From: Pelomonas sp. Root405
GTDB lineage: Bacteria > Pseudomonadota > Gammaproteobacteria > Burkholderiales > Burkholderiaceae_C
Assembly: GCF_001425165.1 (NCBI RefSeq)
Contig: NZ_LMDU01000006.1
Span: forward strand, 1-64,000
DNA: 64,000 bases
Direction: 5' to 3'
The notes beneath the pieces are model-generated. The model was not told the origin of the DNA. It searched no databases and was given only the letters and a program-made list of their open reading frames with translations. Shown in pieces: positions 17,252-25,735 of this stretch (positions within the stretch are counted from its first letter, which is position 1; every line of letters begins with the position of its first letter). A program made the position numbers and the translations under genes.

Positions 17252-17972
17252 ATGACCAAGCGCAGCATGAATGAACAAGACTCGCTCGAAGACTTCACCC
17301 TTCGCGAGATCACACTCGACGGGAGCCGCAAGCAGGTCCATGTCGCGGGCGCAGGACCGGCCGTGATCGTCATGACCGAGATGCCCGGCATCAGCCCGCA
17401 TGTCGGCCCGGTTCAGTCGATGGGTGCGCTACGCCGGCTTCACGGTCTACATGCCCTCGCTCTTCGGGCGGGATGGTGCCGTGCCCCAGGCAGAGCAGGG
17501 CGCCGAAGTTTTCAAGCGCGACTGCGTCAGCGCCGAGTTTCATGCCTTCTCCGGCAAAGCGGCCGGCAATCGTTCGAGCCAGGTGACGCAGTGGCTCCGG
17601 GCGCTCGCCCGGCTGGCCCATGAGGAATGCGGCGGTCCTGGCGTCGGCGCGATCGGCATGTGCTGGACCGGCAACTTCGCGCTGTCGATGATGCTGGAGC
17701 CGGCGATGCTCGCGCCGGTCCTCGCGCAACCGACGCTGCCCCTGGACGACCCGGCCGGCATCGAAAGCTCGCCCAGCGAGGTCAGGCCAGTCCGCCAGCG
17801 GCTGGAGCGGGAGGACCCCACGGTACTGGCCTCCCGGTTCGAGGGCGAAAAGGTCTGCCAGGCCCAGCGTTTCGCCGCCAATGCTGAGGCGCTAGGACCG
17901 CGCTTCGTGCCGCGCGTCCTGCCGGACAGCGCGGCCAGCCCACAAGGGCTGCAAAGACTTCGAGGAAAACAC
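17252..17972 (+). pseudogene. Dienelactone hydrolase-family pseudogene (frameshifted, 3' truncated)
   Basis: Starts MTKRSMNEQD in one frame and reads AVIVMTEMPGISPHV, the dienelactone hydrolase opening. One extra base near 17404-17408 (GTCGGCC where GTCGCC is expected) shifts the frame. The next frame continues coherently with ARFSRWVRYAGFTVYMPSLF and IGMCWTGNFAL, a nucleophile elbow whose catalytic residue is Cys as in dienelactone hydrolases (G-x-C-x-G). The region RFEGEKVCQAQRF is present, but the C-terminal segment with the catalytic His is missing; coding runs straight into the cupin gene. Frameshift plus lost tail argue for a real pseudogene, though the single base could be a sequence error. 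Confidence 0.7.
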
Positions 17973-18455
17973 ATGAACCAACACAAGCCGCCGGTCGCCA
18001 TACATGCTCACCAGGCTGCGGCACGAAGCAAGCCCAGCAACTACCCGGAGCCTTTCGCTTCGCGCATGTCTGGCCGGGTGATACGGCCGCTGGGTGAGGT
18101 TTTCGGGCTCTCGAACTTTGGCGTCAATCTGCTTTCTCTGGCGCCGGGCGCCGTGTCGGCACTCCGGCATGCGCACCTGAGGCAGGACGAGTTTGTCTAC
18201 GTCCTTGCCGGGGCTCCGACACTCGTCACAGCCGTTGGAGAAACCGTGTTGGCGCCCGGGATGTGCGCGGGGTTCCGCGCGGGCAGCGGGGACGCTCATA
18301 TGCTGGTCAACCACAGCGATCACGAGTGTCTCTGTCTTGTGGTAGGAGACCGAACAGCAGGTGATCAAGCCAGCTATCCGGACGACGACATCGCTGCGCG
18401 CCTTGGAGAAGACGGCAGATGGCTCTTCACGCACAAGGACGGCGAACCCTACTGA
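17973..18455 (+). CDS. Cupin-domain protein
   Basis: A 160-residue single-cupin protein. SALRHAHLRQDEFVYVLAGAP fits cupin motif 1 (H..H....E...L.G), and CAGFRAGSGDAHMLVNHS fits motif 2. It ends with the family tail DDDIAARLGEDGRWLFTHKDG. The start has GAGGAAA upstream. The same frame is open back into the preceding hydrolase remnant, so an N-terminally extended fusion product is formally possible. Confidence 0.78.
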   Translation: MNQHKPPVAIHAHQAAARSKPSNYPEPFASRMSGRVIRPLGEVFGLSNFGVNLLSLAPGAVSALRHAHLRQDEFVYVLAGAPTLVTAVGETVLAPGMCAGFRAGSGDAHMLVNHSDHECLCLVVGDRTAGDQASYPDDDIAARLGEDGRWLFTHKDGEPY

Positions 18456-18890
18456 GTAGCTGGATCGCGCGGTCGCTGAACAGTCATTCGCCAGTGTCGT
18501 CAAATCGTCGGGCTGCGCGCTCGGCCGAGCGCAACGTAGCTGCCTCTCGAGGCACCAGGCGCGGACGGACGAGGTCAGCTATTTGCTGCGGCCGCGAAGT
18601 GGAAGTCCCGGCCAGGTCCTGTCATTCAATGCCGGATCGGGTGCAGAAGCTTAGTGCCCAAAGCGGAACCTCGCAGGACCACGGCAACTGGCTGGCACTA
18701 GGCAGCCGGCACCGCAGGATGAGATCAAGTGCCGATCTAGATGAAGAATGACCGCCTTTCCGACTGCTGGTCCGTATAGGTCACCCCTGACCGGCCGATA
18801 CTGTTCGTAGTTCAGAAAAAGAAGACGACGTCAGAACGGACGCGCGGATATCCCACGGCCGCACTTTCCGCCTATCGGAGGCATATCGAG
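18456..18890. other. Intergenic region before the chemoreceptor
   Basis: About 430 bases with no supported gene. It contains the first copy of a diverged repeat (18609-18667) whose second copy follows the chemoreceptor. The MCP promoter must lie here, but no clear sigma-28 site was identified. Confidence 0.4.
18609..18667 (+). repeat. Diverged intergenic repeat, copy A
   Basis: About 59 bases starting CGGCCAGGTCCTG and ending GCCCAAAGCGGA. It aligns along its length with 20534-20591 on the other side of the chemoreceptor gene, at roughly two-thirds identity by eye. Same orientation as copy B. Confidence 0.5.
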
Positions 18891-20468
18891 ATGGCAGTCA
18901 CACGGCCTAACAGTACCGACGTGCACGCCCGTCCCCGCATGGGGCTGCGCGCCATGCTGACGGCTTTCACGGCTGTCGCTCTGAGCGTGATGGCGATGGT
19001 CGGCGCCACATCGTTGTGGGGGGCGCGTCAGGCGAATACTGCTGCGACTCGAACATTCGTAGCCAAAGACGTCACGGCGGACGTCCTTCCACCACCGCTC
19101 TACCTCATCGAGATGCGTCTGGTGCTCTCCCAAGGAGTGGAGGGCACTCTGTCGCCGGAAAGGGTGAAGGCAGAGGTAGGCCGATTGAAGAGTGACTATC
19201 AGGCCCGCCTCCAGTTCTGGAAAGACAACCCACCCTACGGGCTGGAAGCCAAGTTGCGCGGCGAGCAGCACGAAGCAGGCGTTGAATTCATTGCTGCTGC
19301 CGAGAAGGTCGCCGCTGCGTTGGACGAGAAAGCGGAAGTAGCTGCTTTGCAGGCGGTGCTGAGAACGGCGCACAGCGTGTACCTTAGGCATCGCGCTGGC
19401 GTAGATGCCACGGTAAAAGACTCGACTGCATTTGCCGACCTATCGATTGCTGCCTTCGAATCAACGGCAAGGACAATGATGTGGGCGCAATGGCTGTTGC
19501 TGGGCTTGGCTGCGCTGGTTTTGGCGGGCTTCGGCCTCTGGATACGCAAAGCCGTTTGGGCAGCTGTGGGTGGTGAGCCCGCGGTCGCGGCCGCTATGGC
19601 CCGCTCCGTAGCGCAAGGCGATCTATCGGTCGACGTTCCGATAGCGCCCGGGGATCGAAGCAGCATCATGGCGGCGATGCGCCAAATGCGCGAGGCGCTA
19701 ACAGTGATCGTGACGCAGGTTCGATTGAGCAGCGACAGCATCGCCACCGGATCTAGTGAGATCGCACAAGGCAACAACGACCTCAGCGCAAGGACCGAGC
19801 AGCAAGCAGCTGCGCTGGAGGAGACGGCGGCGTCGATGGAAGAGCTCAGTTCCACGGTCAAGCACACCGCGGATAACGCGCGTCACGCCAACCAGCTGGC
19901 ACTAGAAGCCAACAGTGCCGCGATCAAGGGTGGACAGGTCGTCAGTCAAGCGGTCGACACGATGAAGGGCATCAACGACAGCAGCAAGAAGATCTCCGCG
20001 ATTGTCGGCGTGATCGACAGCATTGCCTTCCAGACAAACATCCTCGCCCTGAATGCGGCGGTTGAGGCGGCACGCGCAGGCGAGCAAGGCCGCGGCTTCG
20101 CGGTAGTTGCTACCGAAGTGCGGCACTTGGCAGGGCGAAGCGCGGACGCCGCCAAAGAAATCAAGAGCCTGATCACTGCAAGTGTCGAGCGCGTTGAGCA
20201 GGGCGCGGTGCTGGTCGACCAGGCCGGCGCCACCATGTTGGAAGTGGTGGCCTCCATCAAACGAGTTACTGACATCATGGGCGAGATCACCGCGGCCAGC
20301 GCCGAGCAGAGCGCTGGAGTTGCGCAGGTCGGCGAGGCGGTCAGTCAGATGGACCAAACCACTCAGCAGAATGCGGCACTTGTGGAAGAAAGCACCGCTG
20401 CGGCTGAAAGCCTGAATGGCCAGGCCGAACAGTTGGTTCAGGCGGTGGCCGTGTTCAAGCTCAGCTAA
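18891..20468 (+). CDS. Methyl-accepting chemotaxis protein
   Basis: A 525-residue chemoreceptor. It has an N-terminal membrane helix ([19 protein letters not shown]), a periplasmic helical sensor of about 140 residues, a second membrane helix ([18 protein letters not shown]), a HAMP region ([15 protein letters not shown]) and a cytoplasmic signalling domain. The hairpin tip [20 protein letters not shown] is the conserved CheA/CheW contact. There is no C-terminal NWET.F-type pentapeptide, so CheR is not tethered. No other che genes are nearby, and the ligand is unknown. It is flanked by two copies of a diverged repeat. Confidence 0.92.
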   Translation: MAVTRPNSTDVHARPRMGLRAMLTAFTAVALSVMAMVGATSLWGARQANTAATRTFVAKDVTADVLPPPLYLIEMRLVLSQGVEGTLSPERVKAEVGRLKSDYQARLQFWKDNPPYGLEAKLRGEQHEAGVEFIAAAEKVAAALDEKAEVAALQAVLRTAHSVYLRHRAGVDATVKDSTAFADLSIAAFESTARTMMWAQWLLLGLAALVLAGFGLWIRKAVWAAVGGEPAVAAAMARSVAQGDLSVDVPIAPGDRSSIMAAMRQMREALTVIVTQVRLSSDSIATGSSEIAQGNNDLSARTEQQAAALEETAASMEELSSTVKHTADNARHANQLALEANSAAIKGGQVVSQAVDTMKGINDSSKKISAIVGVIDSIAFQTNILALNAAVEAARAGEQGRGFAVVATEVRHLAGRSADAAKEIKSLITASVERVEQGAVLVDQAGATMLEVVASIKRVTDIMGEITAASAEQSAGVAQVGEAVSQMDQTTQQNAALVEESTAAAESLNGQAEQLVQAVAVFKLS

Positions 20469-20533
20469 CGCCCGATGCGGCAACCATATTGAATGACCGG
20501 CTGCATCTTGAATATTCCCCGTGCGCACGCAGG

Positions 20534-20591
20534 CGGCCAGGTCCTGACACTCGGGCCCCAGATGGGGCGGGAGCTTGGTGCTCAAAGCGGA
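20534..20591 (+). repeat. Diverged intergenic repeat, copy B
   Basis: Partner of the copy at 18609-18667. Shared blocks are CGGCCAGGTCCTG, a GAGCTTGGTG/GAAGCTTAGTG segment and CAAAGCGGA. The pair brackets the chemoreceptor gene. Confidence 0.5.
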
Positions 20592-21095
20592 AGCTACTGA
20601 TCGCTGACAAAGCCGGCACAGGCTGCGAGCCGACCTATGAGCGGCTTCGGCAGAGACCAGCCTGAGCTGCTCCAGGTGACGTCTTCTTCGTTGATGCTGG
20701 GGGCTTGAAACGAAGCGTCGAAGCACGCGCTGCGTACCAACTCCATTGCGGCCCTCCCGCGCTCGCCGGCCGCAGGCACTCTCCTTCCCGCTGCGCGCGA
20801 ACGGCCTGCTTGGCGAACAAGCCGGTCCTGATCACCTGCGCTGCGCGCTGACCCGGCCAGATCGCCACTCCGAGCGCCCGCCAAGCCCGAGGCCGGGCCG
20901 CTGCTGAGGTGATCGCCACGGCTCGACCGTCGCGCCAGCCGCTTTGCTTCGTGTCACGCCAGCCGCAGAGCCGCCGCGTCTCATGAACTCCGGCCTCCTT
21001 CGCTGCACGCGGTGCGCCAGGCAAGCTGTCACATCGCCTGCTGGGCTGCGTCGCCCGTGGTGGGGCAGCCTGTGCGCCGGTCGTCCCACCGCGCT

Positions 21096-21139
21096 CCCCC
21101 CACAACCCCCGTCCCCTTGTGAGGGGGACTTGTGGGGGG
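21096..21139. terminator. Strong two-part GC hairpin
   Basis: A perfect ten-base outer stem (CCCCCCACAA at 21096-21105 with TTGTGGGGGG at 21130-21139) encloses a six-base inner stem GTCCCC/GGGGAC with a TTGTGAG loop. Five C residues bulge on the left arm. It is far from any stop codon, so it may be a repeat-type palindrome rather than a terminator. Confidence 0.45.
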
Positions 21140-21336
21140 ATCTTCTAGCGGCGGGCCGGGAAACCGGCGCACTGCTTGGGCTGCAGTTTGAACAACCATC
21201 CCTAACCCCTTCCCGCCGGAAGGGGCCATGCCCACCCCCCGCCCGCCCGTGGGCGGGAGCGAGGAGTCCGAGCAAGAGGATCAGTTGTCAGGAACCCAGA
21301 ACGGGCGCCGGCTGGTCTGTCTTCAGGAGACTCGCC

Positions 21337-21720
21337 ATGCATTCGACCCATCCGACCCTGGCCGCCCGTTTCGCTGGCCGCAGCACCCACGTCGTCCGCA
21401 GCCACACGCCCCTGAGCGAAGACCAGATGCGCGCTGCGGCGCCGTCCATCTTTGCGCAAGGCAAGCACGCCAGCCGTTCCGACCGCTACACCTACATCCC
21501 GACCATCGATGTCTTGCGCGGCCTGTGCAAGGAAGGTTTTGAGCCCTTCATGGTCGCCCAGGGTGCTAGCCGCGTGGAGGGCAAGGCGGAGTTCACCAAG
21601 CACATGATCCGCATGCGCCATGCTGGCCAGGTCCAGGCTAAGCCCGAGGCCAACGAGATCATCCTCATCAACAGCCACGACGGCGCCAGCTCATACCAAA
21701 TGCTCGCGGGCATGTTCAGG
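21337..21720 (+). pseudogene. DUF932 protein, 5' part (split by RIT element)
   Basis: The first 128 codons of a DUF932 gene, common on plasmids and ICEs. Starts MHSTHPTLAARFAGRS after CAGGAGACTCGCC and reads through SRSDRYTYIPTIDVLRGL and INSHDGASSYQMLAGMFR, then is cut at 21720. The reading frame resumes exactly at 25147 with FVCCNGLVVGDVVEDIR. The function of DUF932 is unknown; a role in plasmid or ICE biology is suggested by its distribution. As it stands the left half would be translated into the inserted DNA and end after about 25 foreign residues. Confidence 0.85.
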
Positions 21721-21743
21721 CTATGTCCTGCTGTCCATAGTCG

Positions 21744-21776
21744 GAACTATGTCCACTGCCGAACTATGTCCCGTCG
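21744..21776 (+). repeat. RIT left terminal inverted repeat
   Basis: Contains GAACTATGTCC at 21744-21754 and again at 21761-21771, then CGTCG. It matches the reverse complement of 25111-25143 at 30 of 33 positions. Between it and the gene junction are about 23 extra bases (21721-21743) that hold an imperfect palindrome CTATGTCC...GTCCATAG absent from the right end. Confidence 0.85.
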
Positions 21777-21832
21777 ATCAGCATTCACCCAATGAAAGCT
21801 GCGCGCGAGCGGGCACATAGTCCGAACCGGGA

Positions 21833-22831
21833 TCACAGGTTCTTGAGAAACGCCAGCAGCTTGTCGTCGGGCCTGAAACGACCGGGCTTGCCGCTTGGCG
21901 GACTGGTCTTCTCGAGCATCTTCTCCTTCAACTCCAGATTCGCATCCAGGTAGATCTGCGTTGTCTCGATCGATTCGTGGCCGAGCCACAGCGCGATGAC
22001 CGATTGCTCGACCCCCCCTTGCAGCAAGTCCATGGCCGTCGTGTGCCGGAGCACGTGCGGCGAGACGCGCTTGCGCGCCAGCGATGCGCACTTCGCGCCG
22101 GCCACCGCGACATGCTTGGCCAGCAGGTAGTGCACGCCGTGCGAGCTGAGCGGGCCGCCGCGCGCGTTCGGAAACACCGGCTGATTCGGCGCCCGTGTTG
22201 GCTCTCGCAGCCACGCGGCCAGAACCGCGCGTGTGGCCTTGCTCAGTGGCGTACACCGCTCCTTGCGCCCCTTGCCCACCACGCGCACGTGCGAGCCGGT
22301 GCCCAGCTGCACATCGTCGGGGCGAAGAGAGATCAACTCAGACAGCCGCAGCCCGGTCTGCACCGCCAGCAGCATCAGCGCATGGTCGCGGCGACCTGAC
22401 CACGCGGCTTGATTCGGCGCCGCCAGCAGCGCATCGACTTCGGCTCGACTCAGGAAGCCGACCAGGGCGCGGTCGAACTTCTTCGCCGGTATGGCCAGAA
22501 CGCGAGCGATCTGCGCCGCGTGCGTGGGCGCTTCATAGGAGGCGTAGCGAAAGAACGAATGCACCGCCGTCAACCGAAGGTTGCGCGTGCGCGCCGCGAC
22601 ACCGCGCGCGGTCTCCAGCTCATCCAGAAACGCCGCCACCAACGGCGCATCGATGTCCTCCAGCGCGACCGCCGAGGGCGCCTTGCACAGACGCTTCTTT
22701 ACGAACTGCAGCAGCATCCTGAAGGTGTCTCGGTACGAGGCGATCGTGTGCGCGCTGGCCTGGCGTTGGTGCATCAAGCGCTGCGTGAAGAAGCTCTCCA
22801 ACAGCGCGGCGAAGCTGGCCCGGGCCGTCAT
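21833..22831 (-). CDS. RIT recombinase C (tyrosine recombinase)
   Basis: Third gene of the trio, 332 residues. It has a SAM-like core-binding domain (TIASYRDTFRMLLQFVKKR) and a catalytic domain with Arg in TGLRLSELISL, the box HVLRHTTAMDLL and the nucleophile Tyr in GHESIETTQIYLDAN. XerC/D-like in layout. Its ATG overlaps the stop of the middle recombinase, so all three are made together. Experiments on RIT elements suggest that the trio acts jointly; the division of labour is unknown. Confidence 0.9.
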   Translation of the reverse strand: MTARASFAALLESFFTQRLMHQRQASAHTIASYRDTFRMLLQFVKKRLCKAPSAVALEDIDAPLVAAFLDELETARGVAARTRNLRLTAVHSFFRYASYEAPTHAAQIARVLAIPAKKFDRALVGFLSRAEVDALLAAPNQAAWSGRRDHALMLLAVQTGLRLSELISLRPDDVQLGTGSHVRVVGKGRKERCTPLSKATRAVLAAWLREPTRAPNQPVFPNARGGPLSSHGVHYLLAKHVAVAGAKCASLARKRVSPHVLRHTTAMDLLQGGVEQSVIALWLGHESIETTQIYLDANLELKEKMLEKTSPPSGKPGRFRPDDKLLAFLKNL

Positions 22832-23769
22832 GGCGCCGCCTCCCAGCGCCGCTCCAGGCGCTGCATGGCCTGCGTCATCAACTCTGGCCAGGCGCTCAAG
22901 TACCAGTACGTGTCCTGCACACGCACGTGGCCGATGTACGTCGATAGCACCGGCAGCAGGCGGGCCGGGTCTTCACCCGCTTGGTACCACCGCGTGAGCA
23001 CTTGAACGGCGAAGCGATGTCGCAAGTCGTGGATGCGTGGCCCGTGACTGGCTTGCGGCCCGCGCAGACCGATCTGGCGCGACAGCGCATAGAACGTCCG
23101 GTGCACGTGGGCCATGTCGAGCCGATTGCCCGTGCGCGAGACAAAAACATAGGGCGAGATCGGCCGCGCAAAGAACGCCTGGCGCCGCTGCAGGTAGTCG
23201 GCCAGCACGCGCGCCGTGCTCGCATGCAGCGGCACGAGCCGAGTGTTGCCCAGCTTGGCGCCGCGGATCGTCAGCAGGGCCTGGTCGAGATCGACATCGG
23301 CGACGTGCAGGTTCAGCGCCTCCGAGATGCGCATGCCGGTGGTGCTGAGCAGGCCGAACAGGCAATGAAACTCCCAAGGGCGCAGCGGCGTCGAGTGCCA
23401 ACGGGTAGGCAGCTGCAACGCGGCATTGAGCAGGCGCTGGACCTCTTCGTCCGAGTACAGATACGGCCGCGCCCGGGTGGATCGATGCGGCAGCAGACCC
23501 GACGGCGGAATCTCGGTCAGTGCATCAGTGGCGCTGCGATATCGGGCGAAGCAGCGCACGCTGCCAAGGCGACGTGCCCACTCGGCTGGCTGCACCGATG
23601 CCGACTGTTGTGCCCAAGCCAGCGCCAGCGCGGTGGTGATGTGCGTGCTCCCTTGCGCTTCGACAAAAGCGACGAAGCGCGGCAACTGCAGGCCGGCGTC
23701 TTCCAACTTGAAACCCAGGCTGCGCCGAAGCCTCAGGTACTCAGGCAGCGCCTCGCGCAGCGTGTTCAT
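22828..23769 (-). CDS. RIT recombinase B (tyrosine recombinase)
   Basis: Middle gene, 313 residues from ATG at 23769, which overlaps the stop of recombinase A (ATGA). The frame stays open further upstream, but that part overlaps recombinase A and is not coding. Catalytic residues are visible: Arg in TTGMRISEALNLH, IHDLRHRFAVQVL with the H-x-x-R-H pattern, and YIGHVRVQDTYWYLS with the nucleophile Tyr near the C-terminus. Confidence 0.9.
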   Translation of the reverse strand: MNTLREALPEYLRLRRSLGFKLEDAGLQLPRFVAFVEAQGSTHITTALALAWAQQSASVQPAEWARRLGSVRCFARYRSATDALTEIPPSGLLPHRSTRARPYLYSDEEVQRLLNAALQLPTRWHSTPLRPWEFHCLFGLLSTTGMRISEALNLHVADVDLDQALLTIRGAKLGNTRLVPLHASTARVLADYLQRRQAFFARPISPYVFVSRTGNRLDMAHVHRTFYALSRQIGLRGPQASHGPRIHDLRHRFAVQVLTRWYQAGEDPARLLPVLSTYIGHVRVQDTYWYLSAWPELMTQAMQRLERRWEAAP

Positions 23770-25016
23770 GACGCACCGCCGGGCCATGGCGACGCCAGAG
23801 TGCGCAGCGCGACGATGTCCACCTTGGCGTAGATCGACGTGGACACCGGGTTGCGGTGGCGCAGCACCTCGCCGATCTCCGGCAGCGACGCGCCGCCTTG
23901 CAGCATGCGCACCGCCAGCGCGTGGCGGAACTGATGCGATCCCTTGTGCGGCGCATCGATGCCGGCCCGCTCCAGGGCCTTGCGTACGATCGAGCCAACC
24001 CCGTCCGAGCCGTGCATCAAACCTCTGAGCGGTGCGCGGGCGCGCAGAAAAAGATGGCGGTCGGCGCTCGGCGGCCGACCACTGCGCAGGTACGCGGCGA
24101 TGGCCTGGCCAACATCGACCGGCAGCGGCATCAGGCACTCGTGGCCGTTCTTGCCGCGAACGCGCAGGTGGCCGGCGTCCCAGTCGATGTCGTCCAGCAA
24201 CAGGGAGATGACTTCGCCTCCGCGCAAGCCCAGGCGTGCCAACAGCAGCAGCACAGCCCGATCGCGCCGGCCGACGGCGGTACCGGGATCGCAGCTGTCG
24301 ATCGCGCCGCGCGCGTGATCGGCAGAGATAGCCCTGGGCAGCGGTGGCGTCGTGCTCCACGACGCCACCGTCGGCACTGAATGGATCAGTGCCGCATCGA
24401 TCTCACCGCGGTACTGGCCCCAGCGAAGAAAGGCACGCAGCGCCGTGACAACATGCTTGAGCGCGTGTGGCCGCGCGCGCTGGGGCCGGCGTTGCACGAA
24501 GCCGATGATGTCCATCGCGCGCAGCGCGCCGAGGTCAACGCGCTCGCGGCCGAAGCGATCGACGAGGAACTCGCGCACGCTTGCCCGGTAGCCGCCCGTC
24601 GTGCTGACAGCCAGGCCGCGATCACGCAGCAGGAACTGCTCGAAGCCGACGAGCAGCGCGTCGGCGGGGAGCGTGCGTTCCGCTGTCGCTGCGCACAGTC
24701 CTTGGGCCCGCAGATAGCGCAGGAGCTGCTGCAGTGCTGGCGCCTCGTGGCGACGCGGCTTGCTGCGACAGTCGCTGCGAGGCTGATAGTTGCGACGCGA
24801 GAACTGCTCGATGTGCGCTTCGCACAGGTCCGCGAGCTCAATGCCTTGCTTGCAGAGCCATGCATCGAACGCTGCGGCTCGCCAAGCCTTGGCACGCAAG
24901 CAGACGATGGCGTAACGCTGATCGATCAACGATGCGACGAATGCCGTGAGATGCGGCGACAGAGGTCCGGTCGCGCTTCGCGCGAGCGCCATCGCGCCTT
25001 CGAGGGTGGGTTCCAA
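23766..25016 (-). CDS. RIT recombinase A (tyrosine recombinase)
   Basis: First gene of the trio, 416 residues and longest, with an N-terminal extension of about 110 residues that has its own Cys/Arg-rich stretch (RRNYQPRSDCRSKPRR). The catalytic domain shows Arg in LGLRGGEVISLLL, SHQFRHALAVRML and Tyr in HRNPVSTSIYAKVD. It begins 95 bases inside the right inverted repeat, so the promoter for the whole trio must lie within the element's right end. Confidence 0.9.
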   Translation of the reverse strand: MEPTLEGAMALARSATGPLSPHLTAFVASLIDQRYAIVCLRAKAWRAAAFDAWLCKQGIELADLCEAHIEQFSRRNYQPRSDCRSKPRRHEAPALQQLLRYLRAQGLCAATAERTLPADALLVGFEQFLLRDRGLAVSTTGGYRASVREFLVDRFGRERVDLGALRAMDIIGFVQRRPQRARPHALKHVVTALRAFLRWGQYRGEIDAALIHSVPTVASWSTTPPLPRAISADHARGAIDSCDPGTAVGRRDRAVLLLLARLGLRGGEVISLLLDDIDWDAGHLRVRGKNGHECLMPLPVDVGQAIAAYLRSGRPPSADRHLFLRARAPLRGLMHGSDGVGSIVRKALERAGIDAPHKGSHQFRHALAVRMLQGGASLPEIGEVLRHRNPVSTSIYAKVDIVALRTLASPWPGGAS

Positions 25017-25110
25017 GATGCTCTCCTTGCGGGCGGAATGCCCGACAGGGAGGATTGCTATGTCCAGCGCTACTGGCGAGCGCCCTCGGCGGCATCAGGC
25101 GAACAGGCGG

Positions 25111-25143
25111 CGACAGGACATAGTTCGGCGCTGGACATAGTTC
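25111..25143 (-). repeat. RIT right terminal inverted repeat
   Basis: On the minus strand it reads GAACTATGTCC twice at 17-base spacing, ending CGTCG, and is the mirror of 21744-21776. It abuts the interrupted DUF932 gene directly. It may also overlap the promoter of the recombinase operon. Confidence 0.85.
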
Positions 25144-25146
25144 AGG

Positions 25147-25620
25147 TTCGTCTGCTGTAACGGCCTGGTTGTCGGCGACGTGGTCGAAGACATCCGCATC
25201 CCTCACAAGGGGAACATCCAGGGCGAAGTCATCGAGGGTGCTTTCCGGGTGCTGGAGGAGTTCAGCGCCGTCGAGGAACACGCCGAAGGCATGAAGGCGT
25301 TGCAACTGGACCACGGCGAGCAGAAGGCGTTTGCGACGGCGGCGCTGGCCTTGCGCTTCGGTGAACGGATCGAGGGCCAGCCGCCCGCACCGGTGACGGC
25401 CGAGCAGCTGATCCATGCCCGGCGCATCGAGGACACCGGGCACAGCCTGTGGACGACCTTCCAGCGGGTGCAGGAGAACGTCATCCAGGGTGGACAGCCC
25501 GGCCGCAGCGCCCAGGGCAAGCGCTTGCATACCCGACCGGTGCAGAGCATCGACCGGGGCGTGAGCCTCAACCGCGCTCTGTGGATGCTGGCCGAGGAGA
25601 TGCGCAAGCTGAAGGCTTGA
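25147..25620 (+). pseudogene. DUF932 protein, 3' part (split by RIT element)
   Basis: The last 157 codons of the split DUF932 gene, in the same frame as 21337-21720. It reads FVCCNGLVVGDVVEDIR, then FRVLEEFSAVEEHAEGM and ends RALWMLAEEMRKLKA, a normal DUF932 C-terminus. Together the halves give about 285 residues with no other damage, so the insertion is probably recent. The first in-frame ATG/GTG could start an orphan C-terminal product. Confidence 0.85.
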
Positions 25621-25735
25621 GCCTCCCGCCGTCTGCACGCCTGCGCTGGATTCACCCTTCGAATCCAGCGCGCCCATTGCATGCGGCCGGGCTGAGCATC
25701 GGCCATGCCGCGCACCTCGTCGCTAGGAGATCACC

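Larger units (their letters stand above)
20469..21336. other. Long gene-poor stretch before DUF932
   Basis: About 870 bases without a supported gene. It contains repeat copy B (20534-20591) and a strong GC hairpin (21096-21139). A minus-strand frame at 20635-21105 is open, but its start has no ribosome-binding site and its composition is simple Arg/Ala-rich; it is left out. Confidence 0.4.
21721..25139 (-). mobile_element. RIT element (recombinase in trio)
   Basis: A 3.4-kb insertion carrying three overlapping tyrosine recombinase genes on the minus strand (ATGA overlaps), the definition of a RIT element. The ends carry inverted repeats of 33 bases (21744-21776 and 25111-25143) that agree at 30 positions. 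Each contains two direct copies of GAACTATGTCC at 17-base spacing. GTTCAGG is present at both junctions (21714-21720 and 25140-25146), consistent with a 7-base duplication or a shared crossover core. Removing the element with one GTTCAGG restores an uninterrupted DUF932 frame. No cargo genes are present. Confidence 0.9.

Noticed and set aside
20635-21105. A 156-residue minus-strand frame before DUF932
   Set aside because: Arg/Ala-rich, no start signal, and it overlaps the hairpin region; not convincing as a gene.
22828-24360. A 510-residue frame covering the middle RIT recombinase and beyond
   Set aside because: The part beyond 23769 overlaps recombinase A in another frame and has no homology; the true start is the ATG overlapping the recombinase A stop.
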